Shown here piece by piece: positions 1 to 7,778 of a DNA stretch of 62,984 nt. Every line of letters starts with the position of its first letter. The stretch's first letter is position 1. A program made the position numbers and the translations under genes. The notes below the pieces were generated by a model that did not search any database, had not been told where the DNA came from, and worked only from the letters and a program-made list of their open reading frames with translations. Source of the stretch: Candidatus Saccharimonadota bacterium (lineage in GTDB: Bacteria; Patescibacteriota; Saccharimonadia; Saccharimonadales; Saccharimonadaceae); NCBI GenBank assembly GCA_017545485.1, contig JAFWMY010000016.1, positions 1-62,984 on the forward strand, given 5' to 3'.

Positions 1-457
1 TATTTGGTACATTATGATAGTTATTAAAGCTATTATCTATGGTAGTAGCAAAGGTACCAGTAGTAACTTGTGATAATTTCATAGACCAGTTAGAATTACT
101 GCCTGAAGTAGCAGTACCTGTGTTAAAGGTAATACTACTATCTGCTTGGTTTATCATAGTAGTGTTACCATACTCATTATTAGAATAACCCACAGCATAA
201 ATAGCGAATCCTCCACTATCATTACATATAGTATTTAGTGTAGTAGTACCTATTTCTGTCCTGTTAGTACCATTAGGTATTTCTGCATTATGTGGAGTAT
301 CTACCGTAGCAGTCATGGTACAGGCTGAGCCTACTGTGACTGCTGCGTCAGCAGTGGTAGAGGCAGAAGAAACATGAGAAGAAGAAAGGATAAGACCAAT
401 AGTAAGCGTACAAAATAGTAATGTTACTACATAAAAATTGCTTATGGTCTTTAACAT
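1..457 (-). CDS. Secreted surface protein, N-terminal part (cut by window edge)
   Basis: An open frame of 152 codons starts at ATG 457 and runs off the left edge without a stop. The protein opens with a short basic start, a hydrophobic stretch at about residues 8-26 and a small-residue region (SSASTTADA) that looks like a signal peptide cleavage zone. The mature part is Thr/Ser/Asn rich with few charges, typical of secreted CPR surface proteins. Its last residues (NVPN) match the first residues of the protein entering from the right edge (VPNTYTKVA), so both belong to one family and the missing part here is probably a similar C-terminal domain. The exact function is unknown; adhesion or surface display is an inference. 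Confidence 0.8.
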   Translation of the reverse strand, partial: MLKTISNFYVVTLLFCTLTIGLILSSSHVSSASTTADAAVTVGSACTMTATVDTPHNAEIPNGTNRTEIGTTTLNTICNDSGGFAIYAVGYSNNEYGNTTMINQADSSITFNTGTATSGSNSNWSMKLSQVTTGTFATTIDNSFNNYHNVPN

Positions 458-472
458 GTTCTTATTATAACA
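458..472 (-). promoter_or_regulatory. Leaderless-type promoter of the left-edge surface gene
   Basis: On the minus strand TGT-TATAAT is followed by exactly 6 nt and then the ATG at 457, so the expected transcription start falls on the start codon. No Shine-Dalgarno sequence is present. Confidence 0.65.
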
Positions 473-502
473 TAAGCCATTTAAAAGATGTAGCAATTTT
501 CG

Positions 503-517
503 TGTTATAATGTAATT
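503..517 (+). promoter_or_regulatory. Leaderless-type promoter of the thioredoxin-reductase-like gene
   Basis: TGT-TATAAT (box 506-511) plus 6 nt precedes ATG 518. There is no Shine-Dalgarno site. Confidence 0.65.
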
Positions 518-1282
518 ATGTACGATGTAATTATTATAGGGGCGGGGATGGCTGGAATGACGGCTGCGATTTATGTGGCGCGAGCTGGCCGTAAAGTTTT
601 AGTCTTAGAAAATAAAGCTCATGGTGGGCAAATCATCAATTCTTATAAAATTGAGAATTGGCCGGGTGATTTTGGCGTGTCTGGCCCAGATTTAATGGAA
701 AAGATTTATAACCAGATGAAAGATTTGGGAGCGGAGATAAAATATGAGGAGGCCATTTCTTTAAAGGAAGAAGGTGAAAAGTTTTTAGTAAAGACTGACG
801 AAGCGGAATATAACTGTGATGCGATAATAATTGCGACGGGCACTGAGCCGCGTAAGTTAGACGAAGAACGAACAAAGGAAGTTGGCGACAGGCCTATTTT
901 ATATTGCGCAACTTGTGATGGAGCACTTTATAAAGATAAAACAGTGGCTGTGATTGGTGGCGGAAATTCTGCAAAGCATGAGATAGAATATCTTGAAAAG
1001 ATTGTAGCAAAAGTATATCCAGTTCATTTTGAAGATCCAATTCCTGAGGATGTGGAAGCGGTATTTGTTGCAATTGGGCGTGAACCAGCGACGAGTGCTT
1101 TTAAAGATTTTGTAGACTTAGATGAGAATGGTTATATAGTGGCGGACGAGAGTTGTAAAACATCTCGTAACGGAGTGTTTGTGGCAGGTGATTGTCGGAC
1201 GAAGAATATTAGACAACTAGTGACGGCGGCTGGGGATGGAGCAGTAGCAGCTGAAACGGCAATTAGATATTTAGGCGAGTAG
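518..1282 (+). CDS. Thioredoxin-reductase-like FAD oxidoreductase with shortened NADPH domain
   Basis: This 254-residue protein belongs to the class II pyridine nucleotide-disulfide reductases. The FAD motif GAGMAGM lies at residues 8-14, the redox-active CATC at 130-133, a second nucleotide motif GGGNSA at 147-152, and the C-terminal FAD motif (VFVAGDC) near 220-226. Family members are about 305-320 residues. The missing length is in the NADPH domain: the usual HRRxxxR segment and the strands after it are reduced to VHFEDPIPED (169-178), after which the sequence resumes with VFVAIG. It may still reduce thioredoxin with NADPH, or take electrons from another donor as described for some degenerate thioredoxin reductases. 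Transcribed alone from its own promoter; tRNA-Leu follows. Confidence 0.85.
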   Translation: MYDVIIIGAGMAGMTAAIYVARAGRKVLVLENKAHGGQIINSYKIENWPGDFGVSGPDLMEKIYNQMKDLGAEIKYEEAISLKEEGEKFLVKTDEAEYNCDAIIIATGTEPRKLDEERTKEVGDRPILYCATCDGALYKDKTVAVIGGGNSAKHEIEYLEKIVAKVYPVHFEDPIPEDVEAVFVAIGREPATSAFKDFVDLDENGYIVADESCKTSRNGVFVAGDCRTKNIRQLVTAAGDGAVAAETAIRYLGE

Positions 1283-1329
1283 TCTTACTCGCTATGAGAA
1301 ACGGTCAATATGTGGTATAATAGTAGAGT

Positions 1330-1414
1330 GGCCGGGTGGCGGAATTGGTATACGCGTTCGACTTAAAATCGAATGGGGAAACCCGTACGGGTTCAAGTCC
1401 CGTCCCGGCTACCA
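1330..1414 (+). tRNA. tRNA-Leu (UAA)
   Basis: A full cloverleaf can be drawn. The acceptor GGCCGGG pairs with CCCGGCT through one G-U pair, the anticodon loop is CTTAAAA (anticodon TAA) on a TTCGA/TCGAA stem, a long variable arm (class II) is present, the T arm is GGGTTCAAGTCCC, and CCA is encoded at 1412-1414. Confidence 0.95.
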
Positions 1415-1466
1415 ACTAGTAGTGATGCTGCTGTTGGCAGTTTTTATTTATGCGAAGGAGTTAGAA

Positions 1467-2192
1467 ATGGCTAGATTCACATTGGAACAATTTGAAAACT
1501 TTTTGAAGGGCGTAGATCTTAAGTCATACCGTGAAAAGTATTCCAAGATTAAGACTGTAGAAATGGACCTCCCTCGCAATATTCAGGCTCTTAAGACAAT
1601 TTATGAACAGTATTGGGATAATATTGATAATTGTGAGGAGCCACTTTCTTTTGACGAGTATTACAAAGTTTATTGGAACACGCATGAAAAAGAAATAAAC
1701 GAGTTTTGGGATAAAAGTGGATTTGGCAAGGATTGTGATTGTTTTAAAAAAGGTTTGGAAGCAAGAATATATCGTACGTGGGCTTCTCTTATCACGCAAA
1801 TTCAGGGTGGTTATGTAGCTGAGACGGTTTTTGGTAAAGGTAATGTGGAAATGAGCGCTGAATTAGATCACCAAAATATTGATATTTTGATTAAAAATGA
1901 TGATGGCAGCGAAAGATTGAAGATTCAAGTAAAGAAGGAAACGCATCGGCCAGAAATTGCTAGGATGCATAAGAATGTAAATAATCAAAATGGTGCGGTG
2001 GATGTATATTATGTAGTTCCAACTGATTATGATAACCCATATTATAGACAAAATGGGAAGGGCTATAAAATTGGTGATGAAAAACCATTTGTGAAAGACT
2101 TTGCAAAGTGGTATCCTGAAACTGCGACGATGGATAGACTAGATAACGGTTTTATTATCTTTACTAAAAATGCTTTTATTGGTTTAGAGTAA
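1467..2192 (+). CDS. TaqI-family type II restriction endonuclease
   Basis: 241 residues from ATG 1467, chosen because AAGGAG at 1455-1460 sits just upstream; an earlier in-frame start at 1422 lacks a site. From memory of the TaqI protein the N-terminus matches closely (FLKGVDLKSY, IKTVEMDLP, and a later LEARIYRT block). The PD-(D/E)XK core is visible as ELDHQNIDILI followed about 20 residues later by IQVKKE. TaqI cuts TCGA, so that specificity is predicted here. It ends one base before the stop of the convergent methyltransferase gene, forming a compact restriction-modification pair. Specificity and activity are inferred. Confidence 0.85.
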   Translation: MARFTLEQFENFLKGVDLKSYREKYSKIKTVEMDLPRNIQALKTIYEQYWDNIDNCEEPLSFDEYYKVYWNTHEKEINEFWDKSGFGKDCDCFKKGLEARIYRTWASLITQIQGGYVAETVFGKGNVEMSAELDHQNIDILIKNDDGSERLKIQVKKETHRPEIARMHKNVNNQNGAVDVYYVVPTDYDNPYYRQNGKGYKIGDEKPFVKDFAKWYPETATMDRLDNGFIIFTKNAFIGLE

Positions 2193-3404
2193 TCAAGTGA
2201 TATCGATGATTTGAAAATCTTTATGATAATTTAATTTGTTTTTGGCGGTTTTTAAACGAAAAATCATTAATTGATCTACGGTTGGCTTGAGATCGTGTTT
2301 AATAGCGAACCTGTACTGCGGAGTATTGTTACGAATAGTTTCGTTTAGTTGGACTAAGGTATAACTATGAGACTTATTATCTTCCTGATTAACTTCCATG
2401 ACAGCTTGACCAGTTGTACCGGAGCCGGCAAAATAATCTAGAACGACGGCACTATTGTTGTGATAAGTGGCAATACGAATTAAATATTTGATTAATTCGG
2501 TTGGTTTTGGGGTGTCGAATAAATCTCTAAGCCCCAATTTGTTTAAATCGTTAGTGCCTTGCCTTGAATAAAAATCGAGTATTGATGAAACATTGTCATA
2601 AGAGTCTTTAAGGAAATGTTTTTCGTATGGGCGAGAACCTTTGAAGAATAGTTTATTTTCATTATGTAACTTGATGATTTTTTGGGCGGAGGACCATTTT
2701 CTGGTGGGAAGAGCTGCGAGTTTTAGATTAATTTCTGGAATTGCTAAGTCGGCAGGCTCGCCTGGGACTGACAAATCTTTAGCGAAGAACACCTCGCCAT
2801 TTTCATCAACTTGTGAATAGTTGCGAAGCCAGGTGATGTTCTTTTTTAACATATATTCATTGTTGATTTTAGCAAGAGTTTTTTCGGCGGCAATGCGACC
2901 GGATTTTTTGAAGACTTTGTAAACTTTTTCTGATATGTCGCGAATCATTGGCGCGTCGTTTGGGTTGTCAGTGCGCTTGATTTTGAAGGGTTTGAGCTCT
3001 TTTTTGTTTTTGGCGTAGGCTAAGATGTATTCGTGTACGGTATTAATATGACGCGAGTTGCTGCGGATGGCTTGTTTTGTGATGAAATTGCCTAGGAAAT
3101 TTTGTTTGTTAAAAATACTATCACAGGCAATTTTTAAATCATATAATGAACTATCATCTATAGAGATAAAAATTACACCACTTTCTTTTAAAACTGAATG
3201 GGAGATAATTAGATTTTTTTTGATAAAGCTAATCCAATCGTTACTGCTGCGTTTATCATTGTATGAAAAATTGTTACCAGTATTGTATGGCGGGTCGATA
3301 TAGATAATGTCAGCAAATAGTTGGTTTTTTTGCATGAATTTGAGATATTTAAGACTATCACCTATGACGACGGTGTTGTCCAATTCATTCTCTGGGCATC
3401 TCAT
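2193..3404 (-). CDS. DNA adenine methyltransferase (beta class) of the TaqI-like system
   Basis: 403 residues from ATG 3404. The catalytic motif IV DPPYNTG is near residue 38 and the SAM-binding FAGSGTT near residue 340. That order (motif IV before motif I) is the beta group of amino-methyltransferases, which usually make N6-methyladenine. It is convergent and almost touching the restriction endonuclease gene, so its job is presumably to protect the same site. M.TaqI itself is a gamma-class enzyme, so the pair would combine a TaqI-like nuclease with an unrelated methylase class. It is divergent from the Y-family polymerase gene across a 58-bp gap. Confidence 0.87.
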   Translation of the reverse strand: MRCPENELDNTVVIGDSLKYLKFMQKNQLFADIIYIDPPYNTGNNFSYNDKRSSNDWISFIKKNLIISHSVLKESGVIFISIDDSSLYDLKIACDSIFNKQNFLGNFITKQAIRSNSRHINTVHEYILAYAKNKKELKPFKIKRTDNPNDAPMIRDISEKVYKVFKKSGRIAAEKTLAKINNEYMLKKNITWLRNYSQVDENGEVFFAKDLSVPGEPADLAIPEINLKLAALPTRKWSSAQKIIKLHNENKLFFKGSRPYEKHFLKDSYDNVSSILDFYSRQGTNDLNKLGLRDLFDTPKPTELIKYLIRIATYHNNSAVVLDYFAGSGTTGQAVMEVNQEDNKSHSYTLVQLNETIRNNTPQYRFAIKHDLKPTVDQLMIFRLKTAKNKLNYHKDFQIIDIT

Positions 3405-3419
3405 AAAGAAATATTACCA
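3405..3419 (-). promoter_or_regulatory. Leaderless-type promoter of the methyltransferase gene
   Basis: On the minus strand TGG-TAATAT plus 6 nt precedes ATG 3404. The TGG end overlaps the palindrome at 3415-3430. Confidence 0.55.
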
Positions 3420-3430
3420 AAATTTTGGTA
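3415..3430. promoter_or_regulatory. 16-bp perfect palindrome between divergent genes (candidate operator)
   Basis: TACCAAAATTTTGGTA is fully self-complementary and overlaps the extended -10 element of the methyltransferase gene. A second inverted repeat, TACAATT (3435-3441) with AATTGTA (3446-3452), reaches into the -10 box of the opposite gene. Position suggests a repressor site; the repressor is unknown. Confidence 0.5.
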
Positions 3431-3448
3431 GATTTACAATTTATCAAT

Positions 3449-3462
3449 TGTATAATTATCTT
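3449..3462 (+). promoter_or_regulatory. Leaderless-type promoter of the Y-family polymerase operon
   Basis: TG-TATAAT (box 3451-3456) with 6 nt to ATG 3463. No Shine-Dalgarno site. Confidence 0.6.
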
Positions 3463-4818
3463 ATGGAGAAGAGTTATATTGCGATTGATTTAAAGTCTTT
3501 TTATGCTTCAGTGGAATGTGTGGAACGAGGTCTTGATCCATTAAAGGCGAGGTTAGTAGTGGCTGATGAATCGCGGACAGATAAAACAATTTGCCTTGCA
3601 GTTTCTCCTGCTTTAAAGGCGCTAGGAATTCCAGGACGGGCAAGATTATATGAAGTGAAACAAAAGGCAAAGGATTTTATTATCGCAAAACCGCGGATGG
3701 CTTTTTACATTAGTTATAGTACACGTATATATAATATATATCTTCGTTATATTGCAGAAGAAGACATGCATGTTTATTCTATAGATGAAGTATTTATTGA
3801 CGCTACACCGTATTTAAAAAACTATAAATGTACTGCTCGGGAATTAGCGACAAAAATCGTGAAAGAGGTTTTTGCAGAAACTGGAATTACGGCGACGGTA
3901 GGAATTGGAACAAATATGTATCTTGCGAAGGTGGCAATGGACATTGTGGCGAAGCATACAGAACCTGATGAAGATGGTGTGAGAATTGCGGAACTGAATG
4001 AGATGGGTTATCGGCAAAGGCTGTGGGAACATCGGCCGCTAACGGATTTTTGGCGAGTAGGAAAGGGCTATGCACGTAGGCTAGAATCTGTGGGTCTTCG
4101 TACAATGGGCGACATTGCTTTATGCTCAGAAAAAGACGAAGATTATTTGTATAAGATGTTTGGAGTGAACGCGGAGCTTTTGATTGACCATGCGTGGGGA
4201 TGGGAACCTTGCGAGATTCGTGATATTCGCGAATATCGGCCAACGAATAATTCGTTTTCGTCTGGGCAAGTTTTGAAAGAGCCGTATTCGTATGACAAAG
4301 CGTTGGTAGTGGCGATTGAAATGGCGGAGGAAGTGGGGCTACATTTATTGAGAAAAGGTTTGGTGACGGACCAGGTGGTTTTGACGGTGGGATACGATAA
4401 AATGAGTTTAGAAAAGGGCTATACCGGTGAGACGAAGTTGGATTTTTATGGGCGAGAAGTGCCGAAACATGCGCATGGAACTTATAATTTAAAAAAGTAT
4501 AGCGCGTTAAATAGCCAAATTGTGGAGGCAGTAAAAAATTTGTTTGAAAAGTATGTAAATAAAGATTTGTTGGTGCGAAGAATTAATATTGATGTAAATC
4601 ATGTTTTATTGGAAAAAGATGCAAAAAAGAAATTGAGACAGTTAGAATTATTTGATGAAGTAAATGAGGAGGATGATTTAAAGGAGAAGCGGGCGAACGA
4701 AGCAATGCTAGTAATAAAGAAAAAATATGGAAAGAACGCAATTTTAAAAGGAATTAATTTTGAAGAGGGAGCAACAGGAAGAGAACGCAATGCACAAATT
4801 GGAGGGCACAAAGCATGA
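3463..4818 (+). CDS. Y-family DNA polymerase (UmuC/UvrX-like)
   Basis: 451 residues when started at ATG 3463; a longer frame back to 3307 would run through the divergent promoter and into the methyltransferase gene, so it is rejected. The catalytic acidic residues are visible: D9 in AIDLKSFYASVE, and D108/E109 in YSIDE. Little-finger-type sequence follows in the C-terminal half. The enzyme would carry out translesion synthesis. It overlaps by 4 nt (ATGA) a YolD-like gene, the same arrangement as uvrX-yolD type pairs in Gram-positive plasmids and phages, which supports the UvrX-like assignment over DinB. First gene of a five-gene run to 7642. Confidence 0.9.
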   Translation: MEKSYIAIDLKSFYASVECVERGLDPLKARLVVADESRTDKTICLAVSPALKALGIPGRARLYEVKQKAKDFIIAKPRMAFYISYSTRIYNIYLRYIAEEDMHVYSIDEVFIDATPYLKNYKCTARELATKIVKEVFAETGITATVGIGTNMYLAKVAMDIVAKHTEPDEDGVRIAELNEMGYRQRLWEHRPLTDFWRVGKGYARRLESVGLRTMGDIALCSEKDEDYLYKMFGVNAELLIDHAWGWEPCEIRDIREYRPTNNSFSSGQVLKEPYSYDKALVVAIEMAEEVGLHLLRKGLVTDQVVLTVGYDKMSLEKGYTGETKLDFYGREVPKHAHGTYNLKKYSALNSQIVEAVKNLFEKYVNKDLLVRRINIDVNHVLLEKDAKKKLRQLELFDEVNEEDDLKEKRANEAMLVIKKKYGKNAILKGINFEEGATGRERNAQIGGHKA

Positions 4819-5030
4819 AATATGATGAAATAATTAACCATCCGCATTATGAACCAAAAAACCATCCACGAATGTCACGTGCGATGCGGGCAGGACAGTT
4901 TGCGCCATATGCTGCACTTTCTGGACATGCGGGAGCAATTCGGCGAACAGCAAAAATAGCGGAACTACGTAGCACGCGAATAATAGAAACAAATTTGGAT
5001 GATGAGAGATTTGATATAATAGAAGAATGA
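4815..5030 (+). CDS. YolD-like small protein
   Basis: 71 residues, overlapping the polymerase stop by 4 nt and the next start by 4 nt. The core (HPRMSRAMRAGQFAPYAAL followed by SGH) matches the YolD-like family, whose members sit beside Y-family polymerases in Firmicutes. The family is thought to act as a partner of the polymerase, but its mechanism is not settled. No membrane segment or signal peptide is seen. Confidence 0.8.
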   Translation: MKYDEIINHPHYEPKNHPRMSRAMRAGQFAPYAALSGHAGAIRRTAKIAELRSTRIIETNLDDERFDIIEE

Positions 5031-5848
5031 ATATTTTATATTGTGGTGACAAGGGCATTGCGCAAGGTTTGTTGGTATCGGTTTTGTCGCTTTTGAAGCA
5101 TAATAAAGGAGTTTTACATTTTTATATTTTGACAATTAATTATGAAGACACGGTGGCTTTTACGGAAAAGTCAGCAAAATTCTTGGACAGTTTGGTGAAA
5201 AAAACTAATGCAAAAAGTTTTGTGAAGTTGATTGACGCAACGGATGTGTTTGTGAAGAATCTGCCAAAGAAAAACATGGGTTCGTATTTTACGCCGTGCG
5301 CGATGCTTAGGCTTTATGCTGATAAAGTGTCGGAGATTGCAAAGCTAGAGCGGGCTTTATATTTAGACTATGATGTGGTGTGTCGGAGGGATTTGGCAGA
5401 GTTTTATAATATGGATTTGACGGATATAGAGGCGGCAGGTGTACTAGATATTTATGGTCGGCGTTGGTATCATTACCACGGGCTATTTGTGCAGGATTAT
5501 ATGAATTCTGGTGTGATGTTATTTAATATGTCGGAATGTTTGAAGTCGCATATGTTTGAAAGAGCGGCTGCTTTGTGTGCTAAAAGATGGATGATGTTAG
5601 CGGACCAGGCAGCATTAAATAAAATGATTACAAAACGTAAATTGGTGGATAGAAAATATAACGAGCAAGAAGAAAGGCCGCGGGAGGATACAGTTTTACA
5701 TCATTTTAGTAATAATTTTAAGTTTTGGCCTTATTTCCATGTGCAAAAAGTAAAACCACATGAAATTGATAAAATACATGATGTTTTGAAAATTACTGAA
5801 TATGATGATATATTAAATGAATTTAATAAATTAAAGGATAATTTATAA
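5027..5848 (+). CDS. GT8-family glycosyltransferase
   Basis: 273 residues with the layout of LgtC/GlgA-type family 8 transferases: an N-terminal nucleotide-sugar domain beginning MNILYCGDKG and a DXD-type metal site DYD at residues 114-116 within ALYLDYDVV. A later segment (YMNSGVMLFNM) matches the acceptor-side motif of the family. It would add a hexose from UDP-sugar to a glycan or lipid acceptor at the cytoplasmic face of the membrane. ATG overlaps the upstream TGA by 4 nt. Sugar and acceptor cannot be told from sequence. Confidence 0.85.
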   Translation: MNILYCGDKGIAQGLLVSVLSLLKHNKGVLHFYILTINYEDTVAFTEKSAKFLDSLVKKTNAKSFVKLIDATDVFVKNLPKKNMGSYFTPCAMLRLYADKVSEIAKLERALYLDYDVVCRRDLAEFYNMDLTDIEAAGVLDIYGRRWYHYHGLFVQDYMNSGVMLFNMSECLKSHMFERAAALCAKRWMMLADQAALNKMITKRKLVDRKYNEQEERPREDTVLHHFSNNFKFWPYFHVQKVKPHEIDKIHDVLKITEYDDILNEFNKLKDNL

Positions 5849-6669
5849 TGGCGCAAGCAGAATTATTTCAAAAAGATATTCCAAAATCAGAACGAGTATT
5901 TTATTATGTTTCGGAAGAAGACGATCCAATAAAAACGGACGAACAAGAAAAGAAAGTAGAAGTAGGTTTGCCGGAAGGATATGAATTTGTACCAAAAAAT
6001 CCGTTTGTGAGAATATGGTCTTCGGTGCTGTTCCGGGTGTTTTGGATTTTTGGGCAATGGTATGAGAAACATTATTGGCAGGCGAAGTTTTATGGACGAG
6101 AAAAACTAAAGGAGGCTCGTGGTAAGGGCTATGTGATATATGCAAATCATACAAATCCGTTTCATGATGTATTTGGTCCAGCGATAGCGGCTAATCGGCG
6201 AATTTTTACAATTATTTCGCCAGTGAATTTAAAAGTGCCGGGGATTGGACCGATGTTGCCTTTGATTGGTGGGTTGCCGTTAGGAAAAAGTCGGGAAGAA
6301 AAAAGGGCATTTAATGAAGCGGTGGATAAAAGGTTAAAGCAGAAAAAATGTTTAGTGGTGTATCCGGAAGCGCATGTGTGGCCTTGTGCGACGAAAATTC
6401 GTAAGTTTCCAGCTGGGGATAGATCTTTTAAATATGCCACGCGAAATAATGTGCCGATATTCACGATGACCACTACATATCATAAGCGTAAAGATAAAAA
6501 ACGTGGCGATTTGCCGAGAATGGATATATATTTGGATGGGCCATTTTGGCCGGAGGCTGAAAAAACTGAAGACGAAAATCGGGCAATTTTAGCGAAAAAA
6601 GCTTATGATTCTATGGTAAAATATAGCAAGAAGAGTACTTACGAATATTTTAAGTACATAAAGAAATAA
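5848..6669 (+). CDS. PlsC-like acyltransferase
   Basis: 273 residues. The acyltransferase block is at about residues 98-108 (ANHTNPFHD). The acceptor-side motif is replaced by VYPEAH, near KIRKFPAGD, and the last motif is near VPIFTMT. The spacing of the first motif is His-X5-Asp rather than the usual His-X4-Asp, a small departure worth noting. It would acylate a lysophospholipid or glycolipid. The start ATG shares one base with the previous TAA. Lying between two GT8 genes, it may help build a membrane glycolipid; that role is inference. Confidence 0.8.
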   Translation: MAQAELFQKDIPKSERVFYYVSEEDDPIKTDEQEKKVEVGLPEGYEFVPKNPFVRIWSSVLFRVFWIFGQWYEKHYWQAKFYGREKLKEARGKGYVIYANHTNPFHDVFGPAIAANRRIFTIISPVNLKVPGIGPMLPLIGGLPLGKSREEKRAFNEAVDKRLKQKKCLVVYPEAHVWPCATKIRKFPAGDRSFKYATRNNVPIFTMTTTYHKRKDKKRGDLPRMDIYLDGPFWPEAEKTEDENRAILAKKAYDSMVKYSKKSTYEYFKYIKK

Positions 6670-6670
6670 T

Positions 6671-7642
6671 ATGAGTATTTTTTATACAGGTATAAATCCG
6701 ATTAATAAGTTTAAAGTAGTGCCGATTTTTTTGACTATTAATAGTGCATATGCGCCGTATGCGGCAGCGTCAGTCCATTCTTTAATGCAGAATACTGATC
6801 CAAAGCGGTATTATCGGGTGATTATTTTGCATGATGGGTTGAATTTCGTAAACAGAATTCGTTTGAGAAGTTTGGTAACGAAAAACTGTGCAATTCAGTT
6901 TAAGAAAATGACGCGAAGTTTATACTTAAAGGCAATTATTGCGTATTGTACAAAAAGACAAAAAGGAGCGGGCGATTTCTTCTCATCGGCAGTGTATTAT
7001 TATAGGGCATTTATTCCATGGATGTTTCCACTTTATAAAAAGGCTGTATACATTGATAGCGATACAATTTTGAGGGGCGATATTGGGGAATTGTTTGATA
7101 CAGATTTGGGTGATAAAGTACTAGCGGCGATGCCTGACCCGAAGGTGACAGTGATTCCGGAATTTCGGGATTATGTAGATAATGCCCTCGGCGTGCCACA
7201 TAGTGAATATGTAAATTCAGGCGTGCAGGTGATGGATTTAAGAAAAATGCGTAAGATGAAATATTTAACGACGATGACGGATTTGATTCGGAAGTATGAT
7301 GCGGATTTAGTGGCGCCGGACCAAGATTATTTGAATGTGATTTTGCGGGGACAAATTGTGTTTTTGGAACCAAAATGGAATGCGGAGCCAGTGTCGGATT
7401 TGCCAAAAAGTGTGAAACTGGTGCATTTTAATTTGTTTAATAAACCTTGGCATTATAAGAATGTGCCGTGCGAAAGGTTGTTTTGGAATGCGGCGAAGGG
7501 TACAGGATTTTTGGGTGATTTGAAACGCCAACAGGCAGGATTTGATGCCGAGAAACAAAAGGCGGATCATGAAAAAGTAGAAGCTTTGATCCAGAAAGCG
7601 GGAAGACTCGCAAAAGTTAAAAAGCCGGTGATAAAGCTTTAA
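6671..7642 (+). CDS. GT8-family glycosyltransferase
   Basis: 323 residues. The family 8 metal-binding DXD is DSD at residues 129-131 in AVYIDSDTILRGD, followed by YVNSGVQVMDL, an aspartate-rich acceptor region (VAPDQDYLN) and a final LVHFNLFNKPWHY resembling the HFxGxxKPW signature. The C-terminal tail of about 40 residues is basic and helical and may associate with membrane. It starts 1 nt after the acyltransferase stop and closes the operon. It is distant from the first GT8 gene, so the two probably add different sugars. Confidence 0.85.
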   Translation: MSIFYTGINPINKFKVVPIFLTINSAYAPYAAASVHSLMQNTDPKRYYRVIILHDGLNFVNRIRLRSLVTKNCAIQFKKMTRSLYLKAIIAYCTKRQKGAGDFFSSAVYYYRAFIPWMFPLYKKAVYIDSDTILRGDIGELFDTDLGDKVLAAMPDPKVTVIPEFRDYVDNALGVPHSEYVNSGVQVMDLRKMRKMKYLTTMTDLIRKYDADLVAPDQDYLNVILRGQIVFLEPKWNAEPVSDLPKSVKLVHFNLFNKPWHYKNVPCERLFWNAAKGTGFLGDLKRQQAGFDAEKQKADHEKVEALIQKAGRLAKVKKPVIKL

Positions 7643-7706
7643 ATAATAGAGACAGTTAATTTACTTGGTCGGCTTTATTTACTTGTGGAAAACTTTATAT
7701 TTTTTG
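7643..7706. other. Intergenic stretch after the glycosyltransferase operon
   Basis: No gene, tRNA or clear terminator hairpin is visible here. Confidence 0.5.
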
Positions 7707-7735
7707 TTGCTTTTTAACCGTAAACAACATATAAT
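7707..7735 (+). promoter_or_regulatory. Promoter TTGCTT-17-TATAAT
   Basis: A -35-like TTGCTT (7707-7712) and perfect -10 TATAAT (7730-7735) are separated by 17 bp. The expected start is near 7742, giving a 37-nt leader before the small ORF at 7779. Confidence 0.6.
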
Positions 7736-7778
7736 TAAAGAGACCAAAAGGTCATACATTTAACAAAAAGGTGTTTTA

